A stretch of 64,000 nt of DNA. Source: Sorangium aterium (GTDB taxonomy: Bacteria > Myxococcota_A > Polyangia > Polyangiales > Polyangiaceae). This document shows, piece by piece, positions 41,745-50,873 of the stretch; the stretch's first letter is position 1, and each line of letters starts with the position of its first letter. Below the pieces are notes generated by a model. The model ran no database searches and was not told the origin of the DNA. It was given only the letters and a program-made list of their open reading frames with translations. Both the position numbers and the translations under genes were made by a program. The stretch covers positions 434,001 through 498,000 of the forward strand of contig NZ_JAQNDK010000003.1 in the NCBI RefSeq assembly GCF_028368935.1, given 5' to 3'.

Positions 41745-42403
41745 GGCTCGCCGCGACGCCCACGGCGCAGAACCATCACGAGCACACCGAGAAATACGTT
41801 GAGCGCCGCGGCAACCTCCGCCGTGGCCCGGAGGCCCAGCCCGCCCAGCAGGTAGCGCGCCGCCAGAATGGCACCGAACGCCGCGCCCAGCGTGTTGGTG
41901 AAGTACAGGTTACCTAGCGAGCGACCGACGTTACGCGATCGCGACGCGGCGTGCGCGACCAGGAGGGGGAGTGTGGCTCCCATCAGCATGGCCGGGAGCG
42001 CCACGAGCAGGAAGGCCACCCCACCCGTGGCGACATGGCCAATGCCGTGCGTGACCTCTGCAATGAGGGCGAAGAGGCGAAGGCTGAAGGCGCCGTAGAG
42101 GCCTATCCCGAGCTCGGAGAGCGCAAACAGCGTCACCGCAGCTTGCGGGTACCGGCGCGAAAGCGCCCCACCCGCGAGGCTCCCGAGGCCGAGACCGAGC
42201 ATGAACGCGGTGACGACGATCGTGACCGACAGGATGTCGACGCCGTAGATCGCGTAGAGCGCGCGCTGCCAGACGACCTGATACACCAGCGCTGCCGAGC
42301 CCGAGAGGAAGAACACCGGGAAGAGCCAGGGCTCCATGGCTTGCGCCTTCAGCTGCTCAGCGGCTGGCGGGGCGAGCTTGGTCGAGAGGGTCTGCGAAGG
42401 CAT
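41741..42403 (-). CDS. N-terminal membrane half of split spermidine synthase-like protein
   Basis: A 220-residue integral membrane protein with about six transmembrane segments (PWLFPVFFLSGSAALVYQVV; IVVTAFMLGLGLGSLAGG; LPAMLMGATLPLLV; NTLGAAFGAILAARYLL). This is the conserved N-terminal block of fused MFS-like spermidine synthase proteins, where the MGATLPLL and NTLGAAxG segments are constant. The downstream gene encodes the second membrane block plus the synthase domain; ATGA overlap indicates translational coupling and a hetero-complex. AraC lies immediately upstream (20-base gap). Confidence 0.8.
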   Translation of the reverse strand: MPSQTLSTKLAPPAAEQLKAQAMEPWLFPVFFLSGSAALVYQVVWQRALYAIYGVDILSVTIVVTAFMLGLGLGSLAGGALSRRYPQAAVTLFALSELGIGLYGAFSLRLFALIAEVTHGIGHVATGGVAFLLVALPAMLMGATLPLLVAHAASRSRNVGRSLGNLYFTNTLGAAFGAILAARYLLGGLGLRATAEVAAALNVFLGVLVMVLRRGRRGEP

Positions 42404-42423
42404 GCTTGCTCTCCCACACGGAG

Positions 42424-43443
42424 CTAGCGGACGCGGGCGCGCCGGTACTCTCCCGGTGTCGTTCCCGTCCAGCGACGGAAGCTGCGGTAGAAATGGCGCG
42501 GCTCGCCATAGCCGAGCAGGAACGCGATCTCCTGGAGCGCGAGGTCAGGCCGGCGAACGAGATCGAGCGCCTTCCCCCGCCGCGCCTCGTCGAGCTGCGC
42601 CGTGAACGAGGTGCCGATGTCCTTGAGCGCGCGCTGGAGCGAGCGCGTGCTCATGCCCAGCGAGCGCGCGACCCCCTCCTGGTCCACGTCGCCGCGATCG
42701 AGCCGCTCGTCGATGCGGGCGCGCACGCGCGCGTCGAGCGTCGCGGCGCTGGCGGGCGCCGCGCGCGCGGCGAGGAGCTGCTCGGCGTGGCGAACGAGGT
42801 AATCGCGGACCGACGGGTCCGCGCCGACCACGGGCGCGTCGAGCACGCGCGCATCGTAGACGAGGCCCGTCGCGCCCGCCTCGAAGCGGGCGGGGGCCCC
42901 GATCGCCTCCTCGTAGAGCGACGGCGGGTGCCGGCGAGGATGGCGGAACAGCGCCTCGATCGGCCTCGCCGAGCCGCCGAGGTAGAGCGCGATGAAGCGC
43001 GCGAGCGTCGCGACCATCATCTCGATCGGCTCGGCCATGGCGACGACGCGCGGCTCGTGCTCGAGCGCGAGCCGCGCGACCCCGCCGTGCTCCTCGAGGA
43101 GGATGCGGAGGTACGGGTCCATCAGCCGGCAGAAGCGGCCATAGACGGCGACGCCCTGCCGCACGGTCTCGCTGTGGCGAAGGACGTGCCCCACGATGCC
43201 GACGACCGAAACCGGGATGCAGCGCGCATAAAGCAGCCCGAGAGGCTCGCCGGGGAGGCGCTGGAGAAGGAGCTCCCAGAGCGAGAAGAGCGATGCATAC
43301 GGCACGAGCTCGTCGGGCGCGGTAAGGATCTCGGGCGCGACGCCGGCCGCCTGAAGGAGATCCTCCTGCGGGACTCCGCACGACGAGGCGAAGGCGATGA
43401 GCCCGGCAGGCATGGATGCGAACACGAGATCGCCGTCGGACAT
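42424..43443 (-). CDS. AraC family transcriptional regulator
   Basis: The 339-residue protein has an N-terminal Arabinose_bd-type domain (FASSCGVPQEDLLQAAGVAP; GIVGHVLRHSETVRQGVAVY) as in the OruR/ArgR-like group, and a C-terminal double helix-turn-helix: GVARSLGMSTRSLQRALKD and LALQEIAFLLGYGEPRHFYR with FRRWTGTTPGEYR at the end. It is the first gene of a three-gene unit with the split membrane/spermidine synthase-like pair and probably regulates it, with an amine or fatty acid as effector (inference). Confidence 0.9.
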   Translation of the reverse strand: MSDGDLVFASMPAGLIAFASSCGVPQEDLLQAAGVAPEILTAPDELVPYASLFSLWELLLQRLPGEPLGLLYARCIPVSVVGIVGHVLRHSETVRQGVAVYGRFCRLMDPYLRILLEEHGGVARLALEHEPRVVAMAEPIEMMVATLARFIALYLGGSARPIEALFRHPRRHPPSLYEEAIGAPARFEAGATGLVYDARVLDAPVVGADPSVRDYLVRHAEQLLAARAAPASAATLDARVRARIDERLDRGDVDQEGVARSLGMSTRSLQRALKDIGTSFTAQLDEARRGKALDLVRRPDLALQEIAFLLGYGEPRHFYRSFRRWTGTTPGEYRRARVR

Positions 43444-43784
43444 GGCCTGCGCCGAGGATAGCGCAGCCGCCCGGGGGCTCAGCGCCGATCCCGCCGAGCC
43501 CCCGGGCGGCTGCGGGTCCCCGAGGCACCCGCCGCCTCGCTGTCCAGGGCTGGTCGAGCGTCCGGGGCACGGCGCGCCGGGCCGTCGTCCTGGGCAAAGG
43601 ACTCCCTGTCGCCGGAATCCTTCATGCTCGATGGGGTGGGGACACCGGGAGACCCGACGTAACCGATCTAACCGAGGTCACCGCCCGCGCCTCGGTTCGC
43701 GATCGCTCGACCGATTGCATGGAATCCAGCTTGAACGAGCGCTCCGGCTCGTGGCATCCTTGCCATGCACGCAAAGGGGGGACG

Positions 43785-44321
43785 ATGGCGGTGCATCACA
43801 TCGCGCTGGCGACCAGCGATCTGGTCGCCACACACCGGTTTTATACCCGGGCCATGGGGTTCCGTCTCGTGAAGGTCATCGCGGTGCCTTACGAGGGCAG
43901 CCGCGATGGGGGCTGGGCGAGGCACGCCCTGTATCGGACCAGCGAGCCCGATGGTCCGCTGCTCGCATTCTGGGATGTGCACGAAGAGACGGTGCGGGGG
44001 CGCTTCAGGACGGATCTCTCGACAGGGCTCGGGCTGCCGGTGTGGATGAACCACCTGGCTTTCAGCGCCCCGACGGGTGAGCTCTACGGTCGGATGCTCG
44101 CGCGATGGCTCTCGCACGGCCTCGAGGTGACCGAGAGAGATCACGAGTTCTGCCGCTCGATCTGCACGATCGATCCCAACGGCATCATGGTCGAGTTCTG
44201 CCAGACCCTCCGGGCCTTCTCGGCCGAGGAGGTCGCCGACGCGGAGCGCTCGCTCTTCGATCCCATGCCGCCGCTCGAGCTGCCGCGACCCTCGGTCGTC
44301 CACCGGTCGCAGGTGGGGTGA
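43785..44321 (+). CDS. VOC family (glyoxalase-like) dioxygenase
   Basis: AAGGGGGGACG precedes ATG 43785; 178 residues. The N-terminal metal-binding His is in MAVHHIALATSDLVATHRFYTR; the second half has MNHLAFSAP, the next metal His, and SICTIDPNGIMVEFCQT supplies the Glu ligand, so all three VOC ligands (H/H/E) are present. This makes an Fe- or Mn-type dioxygenase or lactoylglutathione lyase-like enzyme likely. The C-terminal tail (FDPMPPLELPRPSVVH) is characteristic of a dioxygenase-like subgroup. Monocistronic. Confidence 0.85.
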   Translation: MAVHHIALATSDLVATHRFYTRAMGFRLVKVIAVPYEGSRDGGWARHALYRTSEPDGPLLAFWDVHEETVRGRFRTDLSTGLGLPVWMNHLAFSAPTGELYGRMLARWLSHGLEVTERDHEFCRSICTIDPNGIMVEFCQTLRAFSAEEVADAERSLFDPMPPLELPRPSVVHRSQVG

Positions 44322-44412
44322 TGCGCCTGCGCGCGACCAGGCCGGTGATTGCGCCCCATCGTCACGGCATGTGCGGCGCGTGGGACGGCGAGATCGCGTG
44401 CTGCGATGTGGC

Positions 44413-45594
44413 TCAGGGCGCTGCCGGCGCCCCTTCCCGGCAGGGCGCCACCCGATCTGCGCCGCCGAAGAACTCTCCCGAGAGCAGCGACCACGCCCGC
44501 GCGTTCTCCGGCGGGCCGCACTTGAACGGCGCCTTCGAGAGCCGCTTGCCGCGGAGCGCCGCGCGCTGCTCGCGGTAGTAGCGGATCGCCAGCTCGGCGG
44601 CGTACTCCACGACGCCGTTTCCTGGCTGGAACGAGTAATACGTGCCGCCCTTCACGATGGTCTCGTTCGGCGAGTACGGCGTGAGGCAGGAGATCCTCGT
44701 CCCGCAGCGCGCGACGATGCCGTCGTAGATCGGCGAGAGCGCCGCCTGGGACCACCCGCCGTGCGCGACGTCGTTCAGGTGGAAGAGCTCGTGGAAGAGC
44801 GTCTCCCGCACGTCGTCCGCGGAGCGGTGGAGCGAGCCGGAGAGGTTGTATGCGACCGTCCAGCCCGAGGCATAGGCGGAAGGCGTCCGCGCCCGCACGG
44901 ACCGGAAGTACCGGAGCGCGAGGGCGCGATGTCGGTAGCGCACGGGTGAGCTGGCCGCGCCCGCGAGATCCGCGACGAAGGCGTCGAAGTCGGCGATCGC
45001 CGACACCGTCCACTCGAGGTGGCGGCGCTCGGCGCGCACCGGCAGCTCCGGGACGAGGTGGAGCATGCCGCGGTAACCGCCGTCCATCATGTGCTCCCGC
45101 TCCAGCCCGGCGACGCTGCCGTTCTGGTCGAAGAGCGCGGTTGCGCTCGCCGAGGCCTGCGGGTCGCCTTGGTAGCGGAGCGCGAGCAGGCAGCGGATGC
45201 GCTCGTGCCCGGGGCCGGGCGCGGCCACGGTCCCGGCGTTCCGGTGCCGGCAGGCGTCGATGGCGTCTCGGTGGGCGGCGGCGTCGTCCGGGAACAGGAT
45301 GGCCTCGGCTTCGTCCGCCGAGATGGCAGGGGCCGGCTCGGTTCGGGCGGGGGAGGGCGCGGCGCCCTGCGCGCCATCGGCCTGCGCTCCCCCCGCGGAC
45401 GCCGCGCCGGCAGGCTCAGGGCCTCCCGGGCCTGAAGGCGCGCTGGCTGTCGCGAGGACCGGAGAGCTCGGCGGCGCCGCGGCCTTGCCGGCGGCGCCCG
45501 GGGGGCCGGGGCTCGCGGGGGCACACGCCGCGACGAGCAGCGGCAACGCGAGGGTCAATACGGCGGCGAGCGGCGGTGTTGCCCCGGGGCGCAT
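44413..45594 (-). CDS. Zincin-like lipoprotein with HELFH motif
   Basis: The start at ATG 45594 gives a signal ending LLVAAC (lipobox); 393 residues. A long Ala/Pro/Gly-rich linker (~25-90) precedes the folded part. VRETLFHELFHLNDVAH near 260 has the HExxH zinc site, and GVVEYAAELAIRYY about 70 residues later could supply the third ligand and Glu. Two cysteine pairs (RCGTRISCLT; KCGPPENA) suggest disulfides. This looks like a secreted, lipid-anchored metallopeptidase of an undefined family; activity is unproven. A second HExxH protein lies at the left end of the window, but they are unrelated in sequence. Confidence 0.75.
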   Translation of the reverse strand: MRPGATPPLAAVLTLALPLLVAACAPASPGPPGAAGKAAAPPSSPVLATASAPSGPGGPEPAGAASAGGAQADGAQGAAPSPARTEPAPAISADEAEAILFPDDAAAHRDAIDACRHRNAGTVAAPGPGHERIRCLLALRYQGDPQASASATALFDQNGSVAGLEREHMMDGGYRGMLHLVPELPVRAERRHLEWTVSAIADFDAFVADLAGAASSPVRYRHRALALRYFRSVRARTPSAYASGWTVAYNLSGSLHRSADDVRETLFHELFHLNDVAHGGWSQAALSPIYDGIVARCGTRISCLTPYSPNETIVKGGTYYSFQPGNGVVEYAAELAIRYYREQRAALRGKRLSKAPFKCGPPENARAWSLLSGEFFGGADRVAPCREGAPAAP

Positions 45595-45774
45595 CCTGCC
45601 AGGATGCCAGAACTTGGTGCGGCGATCATCCAACGATGTCCGTCGGGGCAGGGGAGGACCCCAGCGATGCGCAACGGGTCCTCTGCGACGCGAGCGCTAC
45701 CCTACCCACGCGCGTGCCGCAGCCGCATGCGGATAAGCCTGCTCCCGGAGCGACGTGGCCCCGATGCGGGCCTT

Positions 45775-46380
45775 CTACGGCACCACCACGGTATCGTTCG
45801 TCTGCAGCGGCAGATCCCCGCGGAGATCGCCTTTCCCGACGACCTCATCGAACACGAACGGAATCCTGCGCTCGCCGATCGCGTCGCGCCGGACGATCAC
45901 CACCTCGTCGGGGTCGGCGAAGCGCGTGAATCCGCCCGCGAGGGCGAGCGCCTGGAGCACGGTGATCTGCCCCCTCGGCGTGAACTCGCCAGGACGCGAC
46001 ACCTCGCCCATCACGTAGACCCGGTAGCTGTGGAGCTCCGCCACCTCGACGCTGACGACCGGCTTCTCATGATAGAATTTGGCGGCCTGCGTCGCGATGT
46101 CCTCGGCGATGCCCATGACGGTGCGCCCCGACGCCAGGACGTCGCCGATGAGCGGGATCGTGATGAACCCGTCGGGTCGCACCGTGACGCGCTGGCTCAG
46201 CGCCTCGTTCTTCCAGGCGCGCACCTCCAGCACGTCGCCGGGGCCGACGGCATAGGCGCTCGTCGCGCGGCGCTCCGCATCGAAGTCGACCCGCGGGGCG
46301 CGCGCGCCGCAGCCCGGGAGCGCCATGAGGACCGTGAGCGCAGAGCAGAGCAGGGCAATCCGGACACAGCGGGAGCACAT
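45775..46380 (-). CDS. Wza-type polysaccharide export lipoprotein
   Basis: AAGGAGG precedes ATG 46380; 201 residues. The lipobox is LMALPGC. The Poly_export motif AYAVGPGDVLEVRAWKNEAL and the SLBB-type segment YRVYVMGEVSRPGEFTPRG, with TVLQALALAGGFTRFADPDE, are all diagnostic of outer-membrane polysaccharide export proteins of the Wza/GumB family. At 201 residues it is the short (GumB-like) form, with one SLBB domain and lacking the C-terminal barrel helix. It diverges from the O-antigen polymerase gene 260 bases away. Confidence 0.92.
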   Translation of the reverse strand: MCSRCVRIALLCSALTVLMALPGCGARAPRVDFDAERRATSAYAVGPGDVLEVRAWKNEALSQRVTVRPDGFITIPLIGDVLASGRTVMGIAEDIATQAAKFYHEKPVVSVEVAELHSYRVYVMGEVSRPGEFTPRGQITVLQALALAGGFTRFADPDEVVIVRRDAIGERRIPFVFDEVVGKGDLRGDLPLQTNDTVVVP

Positions 46381-46640
46381 GCGGTTTCCAGCCTCCTTGA
46401 TGCGATGGCGCTCCAGCAAGCGCCGATCCCGCGGCCGCGCTCCACGCCTGCTCCTCGCGCGCGCACTGGCGCTCTTCCCGCGTGCCGCTCGGACCCGCGG
46501 TGCTAGATCCGTCGCGCGGAAGGGGGGAATGCGCGCCGCGCCTCATCGCGCCCGCGCAGGGCGCCTCCGCGCGGCCGCCACGACGGCGCGGCGCGGGCCG
46601 CCTGTGCGCGGCGCGCGCCACGCGGACGGCGCGCCACACC

Positions 46641-48140
46641 ATGGCAGCGTGGGTCGTGTGCGCGCTGTGCGCGCTCGTCATCATCAAGCCGCAGGAGTTC
46701 ATCCCCGCGCTCGCGGGGATTCCGCTCGTGCACGCGGCGTTCGGGATCACCCTTCTCTGCGTCGCCCTCGACGTCGTGTGGCGGCGGCTCAAGCCGACGC
46801 TCGCGCCTCAGGTCGTCTATGCGCTCGCGTTCCTCGCCTGGGCGGCGCTGACCACCGCGCTGAAGCGCCCGGCCGCGCTCGAGGAGCGCGGCATGCAGCT
46901 CGCGACCGTCGCGGGCATCTTCGTCGCCGTCGCCGTCGCCGCGGCCTCGCCGCGAGGGCTGCGCGCGCTCGCGATCACGCTCGTCGGCTGCGCCGTCCTC
47001 ACGACCGTGGTCGCGATCGTGCAAGCGTTCCAGCCGCACGGCTGCATGATCGCCGCGCCCGATGACTGGGAAGGCAAGGGCGAGCTCGAGCCGGATGGAC
47101 GCCCCTGCGAGACCAACCTCGACTGCCGCATCGAGGCGCCCGTGCCCGACGGGAACTACCGATGCGAGCGTCCGGGGCCGCTCGGCACGTCGACCATCGA
47201 CGGCCGCGTCCGCTACCGCGGCTCGCTCGCCGATCCCAACGAGCTCTCGCTGATGGCCGGCATGTCGATCCCGCTTGCGATCGCGCTCGCGGAGCGGCGC
47301 GCCCGCCCGCGCCGGCCGCGCAGGCCCGTCCGTGGGGGCCCGCCCCCGTCGGCCGGCGCGCCGCCCTGCGCGCCGCGCCGCGCGCTGACGCTGCCCGTCC
47401 TGCTCACGGATCGGCTGATCTCGCGCGTGGCCGCGGCGCTCCGCGCGCTTCCCGTGACGGCGATCATCGCGGCGATCGGCGCGATGGTCGTCCTGTCGCG
47501 CTCGCGCTCGGGCGTCATCGTGTACCTGGTGGTCCTCGGCCTCAGCTTCATCCGGCGGAGCGGGACGCTCGGCGTCATCGCCGCCTGCTTCATCGGGCCG
47601 CCCATGCTCCTGCTCGGCGGCCGGAGCGGCGATGAGGCGAGCGAGAGCTCGGACGAGCGCGTCGAGCTGCTCCGGGAAGCGTTCGAGCTGATCCGCCGGA
47701 CCAAGGGGATCGGCGTCGGCGCAGGGCAGTTCGGCGACGAGTCGTCGCTCGGCTTGACCGCCCACAACTCCTATCTCCTCGCCGCGGCCGAGACGGGCCT
47801 GCTCGGGATGTGCCTGTTCGCGCTCGTCCTGTACGCGTCGCTCAAGGTACCGCTGTCGATCTGGCTGGGCGACGTCGAGGTCGGCCCCACGGCGAGGCGG
47901 TTCGCGCCGGCGATCTTCGTGAGCCTGTGCGGCGCGCTGATCGGGATCTTCTTCCTCTCGTGGGCCTACAAGGACATCCTCTACATGGTGCTCGGCGCCT
48001 CCGCCGCGCTCTACGGCGCCGCGCGGGCCGAGGACAGCCGCGTCGTGGTGCGCGTGTCCGGGAGGGAGGTCGCGCTCGTGTGCGGCGGGATGGTCGTGGT
48101 GCTCGTGCTGCTCAACGTCCTGCTCCGGTTCCTCGGGTGA
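46641..48140 (+). CDS. O-antigen ligase/polymerase family membrane protein
   Basis: The most likely start is ATG 46641, giving 499 residues with about ten transmembrane segments (AAWVVCALCALVIIKPQEF near the start, GGMVVVLVLLNVLLRFL at the end). A large periplasmic loop contains a Cys-rich stretch (DGRPCETNLDCRIEAP) and RYRGSLADPNELSLMAG, and the conserved SLGLTAHNSYLLAAAETGLLG near residue 370 is the Wzy_C/WaaL motif that holds the catalytic His. It should polymerise or ligate lipid-linked oligosaccharides in the inner membrane. The divergent neighbour is a Wza-like exporter, so the two likely serve one exopolysaccharide. Confidence 0.85.
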   Translation: MAAWVVCALCALVIIKPQEFIPALAGIPLVHAAFGITLLCVALDVVWRRLKPTLAPQVVYALAFLAWAALTTALKRPAALEERGMQLATVAGIFVAVAVAAASPRGLRALAITLVGCAVLTTVVAIVQAFQPHGCMIAAPDDWEGKGELEPDGRPCETNLDCRIEAPVPDGNYRCERPGPLGTSTIDGRVRYRGSLADPNELSLMAGMSIPLAIALAERRARPRRPRRPVRGGPPPSAGAPPCAPRRALTLPVLLTDRLISRVAAALRALPVTAIIAAIGAMVVLSRSRSGVIVYLVVLGLSFIRRSGTLGVIAACFIGPPMLLLGGRSGDEASESSDERVELLREAFELIRRTKGIGVGAGQFGDESSLGLTAHNSYLLAAAETGLLGMCLFALVLYASLKVPLSIWLGDVEVGPTARRFAPAIFVSLCGALIGIFFLSWAYKDILYMVLGASAALYGAARAEDSRVVVRVSGREVALVCGGMVVVLVLLNVLLRFLG

Positions 48141-48237
48141 GGGCGCGCGCGAGCGCGGGGCGCCCCTGGGCCGTCCGCGGCGCGGCCTCGCAGGTCGTCT
48201 GACGGGAGCGCCCTGGAATGGTGGTACGCTGGGCGGG

Positions 48238-48810
48238 ATGTCGGCTTCCATCCGCAAGCCCGTCGACCCCGCCGCGGTGCAGTACGCCGGCAACTGGCGC
48301 AAGGACTTCGTGGACAACGTCGTGCGCTATGCGACCCTCGGGATCCGTGAGTACTTCATCTACGACATCCCGCGCGGCCACCTCAAAGGTCACCGGTTGC
48401 CGCTCATGGGCGAGCGGCGCTACGAGAGCATCCCCTCGCGCGCCGGGCGGTACCGATCGGAGGTCCTCGATCTGGATCTCGCGGTGGAGGCAGGGCGTCT
48501 CCGTTTTTACGCGGATACCGCCGAGCTGGTCACCGCCAGCGAGCTGGTGGGCAAGCTCGAAGGGATGATCGAGGCCGCCGAGGCCCGCATCGAGCAGGAG
48601 CAGGCGAGGGCGGAGCAGGAGCAGGCGCGCGCGGAGCAGGCAGTGGGGCGGCTGTCGGCGGCGATCCTGATGCTGCTGGACGTGCGCCGCATCCCGGCGA
48701 GCGAGGAGGCGAGGGGCCGGATCCTCGGCGAGACGGACGTGGACGTTTTGGGACGCTGGCTCCAGCGCGCGGCGACCGCGGCGGCGGTGGAGGAGCTGTT
48801 CTTGAGTTGA
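48238..48810 (+). pseudogene. 5'-truncated Uma2-family gene
   Basis: The 190-residue frame starts in the middle of a Uma2 (DUF820) domain: WRKDFVDNVVRYATLGIREYFIYD is the conserved C-terminal helix and strand after the nuclease core. The preceding part of the PD-(D/E)XK core, with the catalytic Asp and ExK, is absent; residues 1-18 are unlike it. The C-terminal coiled coil has a fivefold EQEQARAEQ-type repeat, common in this myxobacterial family. It is probably a decayed copy unless the short protein has another role. Confidence 0.6.
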
Positions 48811-49074
48811 CCGGCCGCTGACGGAAGCCGGACCGGCGCTCCGGTCAGCGTGATTTCCTGGAGATGGTCCATTCTCGGAATGGAACTGGCGACCTTCAGG
48901 CGAGCGACGCGGCATCAGGGAGCCACGTACGACGCATTCAGCGCCATCCGGATCTCGGGTGTGTGCGCAGGCGCGAGATGCCTCTCCAGCAGGAGGCGCG
49001 CCCATTCTGAATGGCGTGACCGGTTGCACGACGCCGTTGCCACGCGCATCGCCTCGTGGTCTTTTGAGGATACC

Positions 49075-50208
49075 GTGTCTTCCCTCGCCCAGCAGATCGC
49101 CGCGCTCCCTGGCCCTCTCCTCGCTCGCCTCCGGGCTCGCGGGTTCGACCCCGATCGCGTCGCCCGGTGGGCCGCGTCCATCGGCAAGGACCGGGACGCC
49201 CGCAACCGCCTCCAGGGCACGGTCGAGCCGCCCGTGCCCGGCGATATCGCCGACCTGCCCGCCGAGGGCACGCCCGAGCACGCCCGCTGCCGCGAGGCGG
49301 GCCTGGCCGCGCTGCGCCGGGGCGAGGTCGCCCTCTGCGTCCTCGCCGGCGGGATGGCCACCCGGATGGGCGGCGTGGTCAAGGCGCTCGTCGAGGTGCT
49401 GCCTGGTCGGACCTTCCTCGATCTGCGCCTCGCCGAGAGCGATCACCTCCGGCGCACGACGGGGGTCCCGGTCCCGCTGTGGCTGATGACCAGCGAGGCG
49501 ACGAACGGACCGATCCGCGAGGCGCTCGGCGCGCGCCTCGACGAGCCGGGCGATCTCTGCGCCACGTTCGAGCAGCACGTCTCGCTGCGCCTGACCCCGG
49601 AAGGCGGGCTGTTCCTGGACGAGGCGGGCGAGCCGAGCGTCTACGCCACCGGCCACGGCGACCTCCCGGACGCCCTCCGCGAGAGCGGCCTCCTCGGCCG
49701 TTTCATCGCCCGCGGCGGGAAGATCGTCTGGATCGCCAACCTCGACAACCTCGGCGCGACCGTCGATCCGGTCCTCCTGGGCTGGCACCTCGGCCACGGC
49801 GGGCCCCTCTCCGTCGAGGTGGTCGACAAGGGCGGCGACAAGGGCGGCGGGCCGCTGCGGTGGAACGGACGACCGGTGATGGCGGAGGACTTCCGGCTGC
49901 CGGTCGATTTCGATCCGAAGGTCGTGCCCGTCTTCAACACCAACACCTTCCTGGCGAGCGCCGAGGCGCTCGACGCCCTCGCGCTGGACTGGATCTACGT
50001 GGAGGTCGAGAAGAAGGTGGACGACCGCAAGGCGATCCAGTTCGAGCGCATCCTGAACGAGGTCACCTTCGGCCTGCCGGCCCGGTTCGTTCGCGTGCCG
50101 CGCGAGGGCCTCGCGGCGCGGTTCCTCCCCGTCAAGGACGTCGAGGAGCTGGAGCGGCGGCGGCCGGCGATCGAGGCGATCGCCCGCGCGCGCGGCTTCC
50201 TCGGCTGA
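49075..50208 (+). CDS. UTP-glucose-1-phosphate uridylyltransferase (UDPGP family)
   Basis: GTG 49075 follows GAGG; 377 residues. This is the eukaryotic-type UDPGP family rather than GalU: the nucleotide-binding loop is CVLAGGMATRMGGVVKAL near residue 88, then PLWLMTSEATN, VYATGHGDLPDAL with Gly-His-Gly-Asp, VWIANLDNLGATVDP, and the sugar-binding VFNTNTFLASAEAL. It makes UDP-sugar (UDP-glucose, or UDP-GlcNAc-like) for glycan synthesis, in keeping with the polysaccharide genes nearby. The start is set by codon use and alignment to the motif spacing; the longer frame upstream is unlikely. Confidence 0.85.
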   Translation: MSSLAQQIAALPGPLLARLRARGFDPDRVARWAASIGKDRDARNRLQGTVEPPVPGDIADLPAEGTPEHARCREAGLAALRRGEVALCVLAGGMATRMGGVVKALVEVLPGRTFLDLRLAESDHLRRTTGVPVPLWLMTSEATNGPIREALGARLDEPGDLCATFEQHVSLRLTPEGGLFLDEAGEPSVYATGHGDLPDALRESGLLGRFIARGGKIVWIANLDNLGATVDPVLLGWHLGHGGPLSVEVVDKGGDKGGGPLRWNGRPVMAEDFRLPVDFDPKVVPVFNTNTFLASAEALDALALDWIYVEVEKKVDDRKAIQFERILNEVTFGLPARFVRVPREGLAARFLPVKDVEELERRRPAIEAIARARGFLG

Positions 50209-50324
50209 GCCGAGGGGCACAGGCCGCGGCGCGCGGTCGACGACCGAGGGGGCCAGTCATCGTGATAACGACGCGCGCAGCGGAGAAGCGCCCGAGTGCG
50301 CGCCGGCGGACGGGAGGATTGGAT

Positions 50325-50855
50325 ATGGCAGATGCGCAGACTGTCTCTCTGGACGCGGCGACGCCAGCGGACGCCGTGATCCTGTCCAATCTTCTCGAGC
50401 TGTACATCCACGATCTCAGCGATGTGTTCCCCGGTATCGAGCTGGGGCAGGACGGGCGCTTCGGCTATCCCAAGCTCCCTCTCTACTGGTCGGAGCGGGA
50501 GCGGCGGTTCGCGTTCCTCATTCGATGCGGCGGGCGCGTCGCCGGGTTCGTCCTGGCGACGCGCGGTTCGCCGGCGGTGGAGGACCCGGACACCCTCGAT
50601 GTGGCGGAGTTCTTCGTCCTTCGCCGCTATCGCCGCTCCGGCGTGGGCCGCCAGGCGGCGTGCCTCCTGTGGAACGATCTTCCCGGGAAGTGGACCGTGC
50701 GCGTCGCCGAGGGGAACCGGGGCGCTCTGGCGTTCTGGCGCGGCGTCGTCGCGGAGTTCACGAGCGGCGCCGTGACGGAGCTCGTGCGTCCCGGCCAGCC
50801 GAACGCCTGGCGGGTGTTCTGCTTCGAGAGCGTGCCTGAGCGCGTCGGGCCCTGA
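50325..50855 (+). CDS. GNAT family N-acetyltransferase
   Basis: GGGAGGA before ATG 50325; 176 residues. The acetyl-CoA motif is VAEFFVLRRYRRSGVGRQAA near residue 95 (R-R-S-G-V-G-R), and the following WTVRVAEGNRGALAFWRGVV is the beta-bulge/N-terminal helix of the second half, typical of GNAT proteins that acetylate small molecules or peptide N-termini. FAFLIRCGGRVAGFVLA is strand 3-4. It lies 17 bases from the convergent PadR gene end. Confidence 0.9.
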   Translation: MADAQTVSLDAATPADAVILSNLLELYIHDLSDVFPGIELGQDGRFGYPKLPLYWSERERRFAFLIRCGGRVAGFVLATRGSPAVEDPDTLDVAEFFVLRRYRRSGVGRQAACLLWNDLPGKWTVRVAEGNRGALAFWRGVVAEFTSGAVTELVRPGQPNAWRVFCFESVPERVGP

Positions 50856-50873
50856 TTCCACGGGCGGCGCGGA

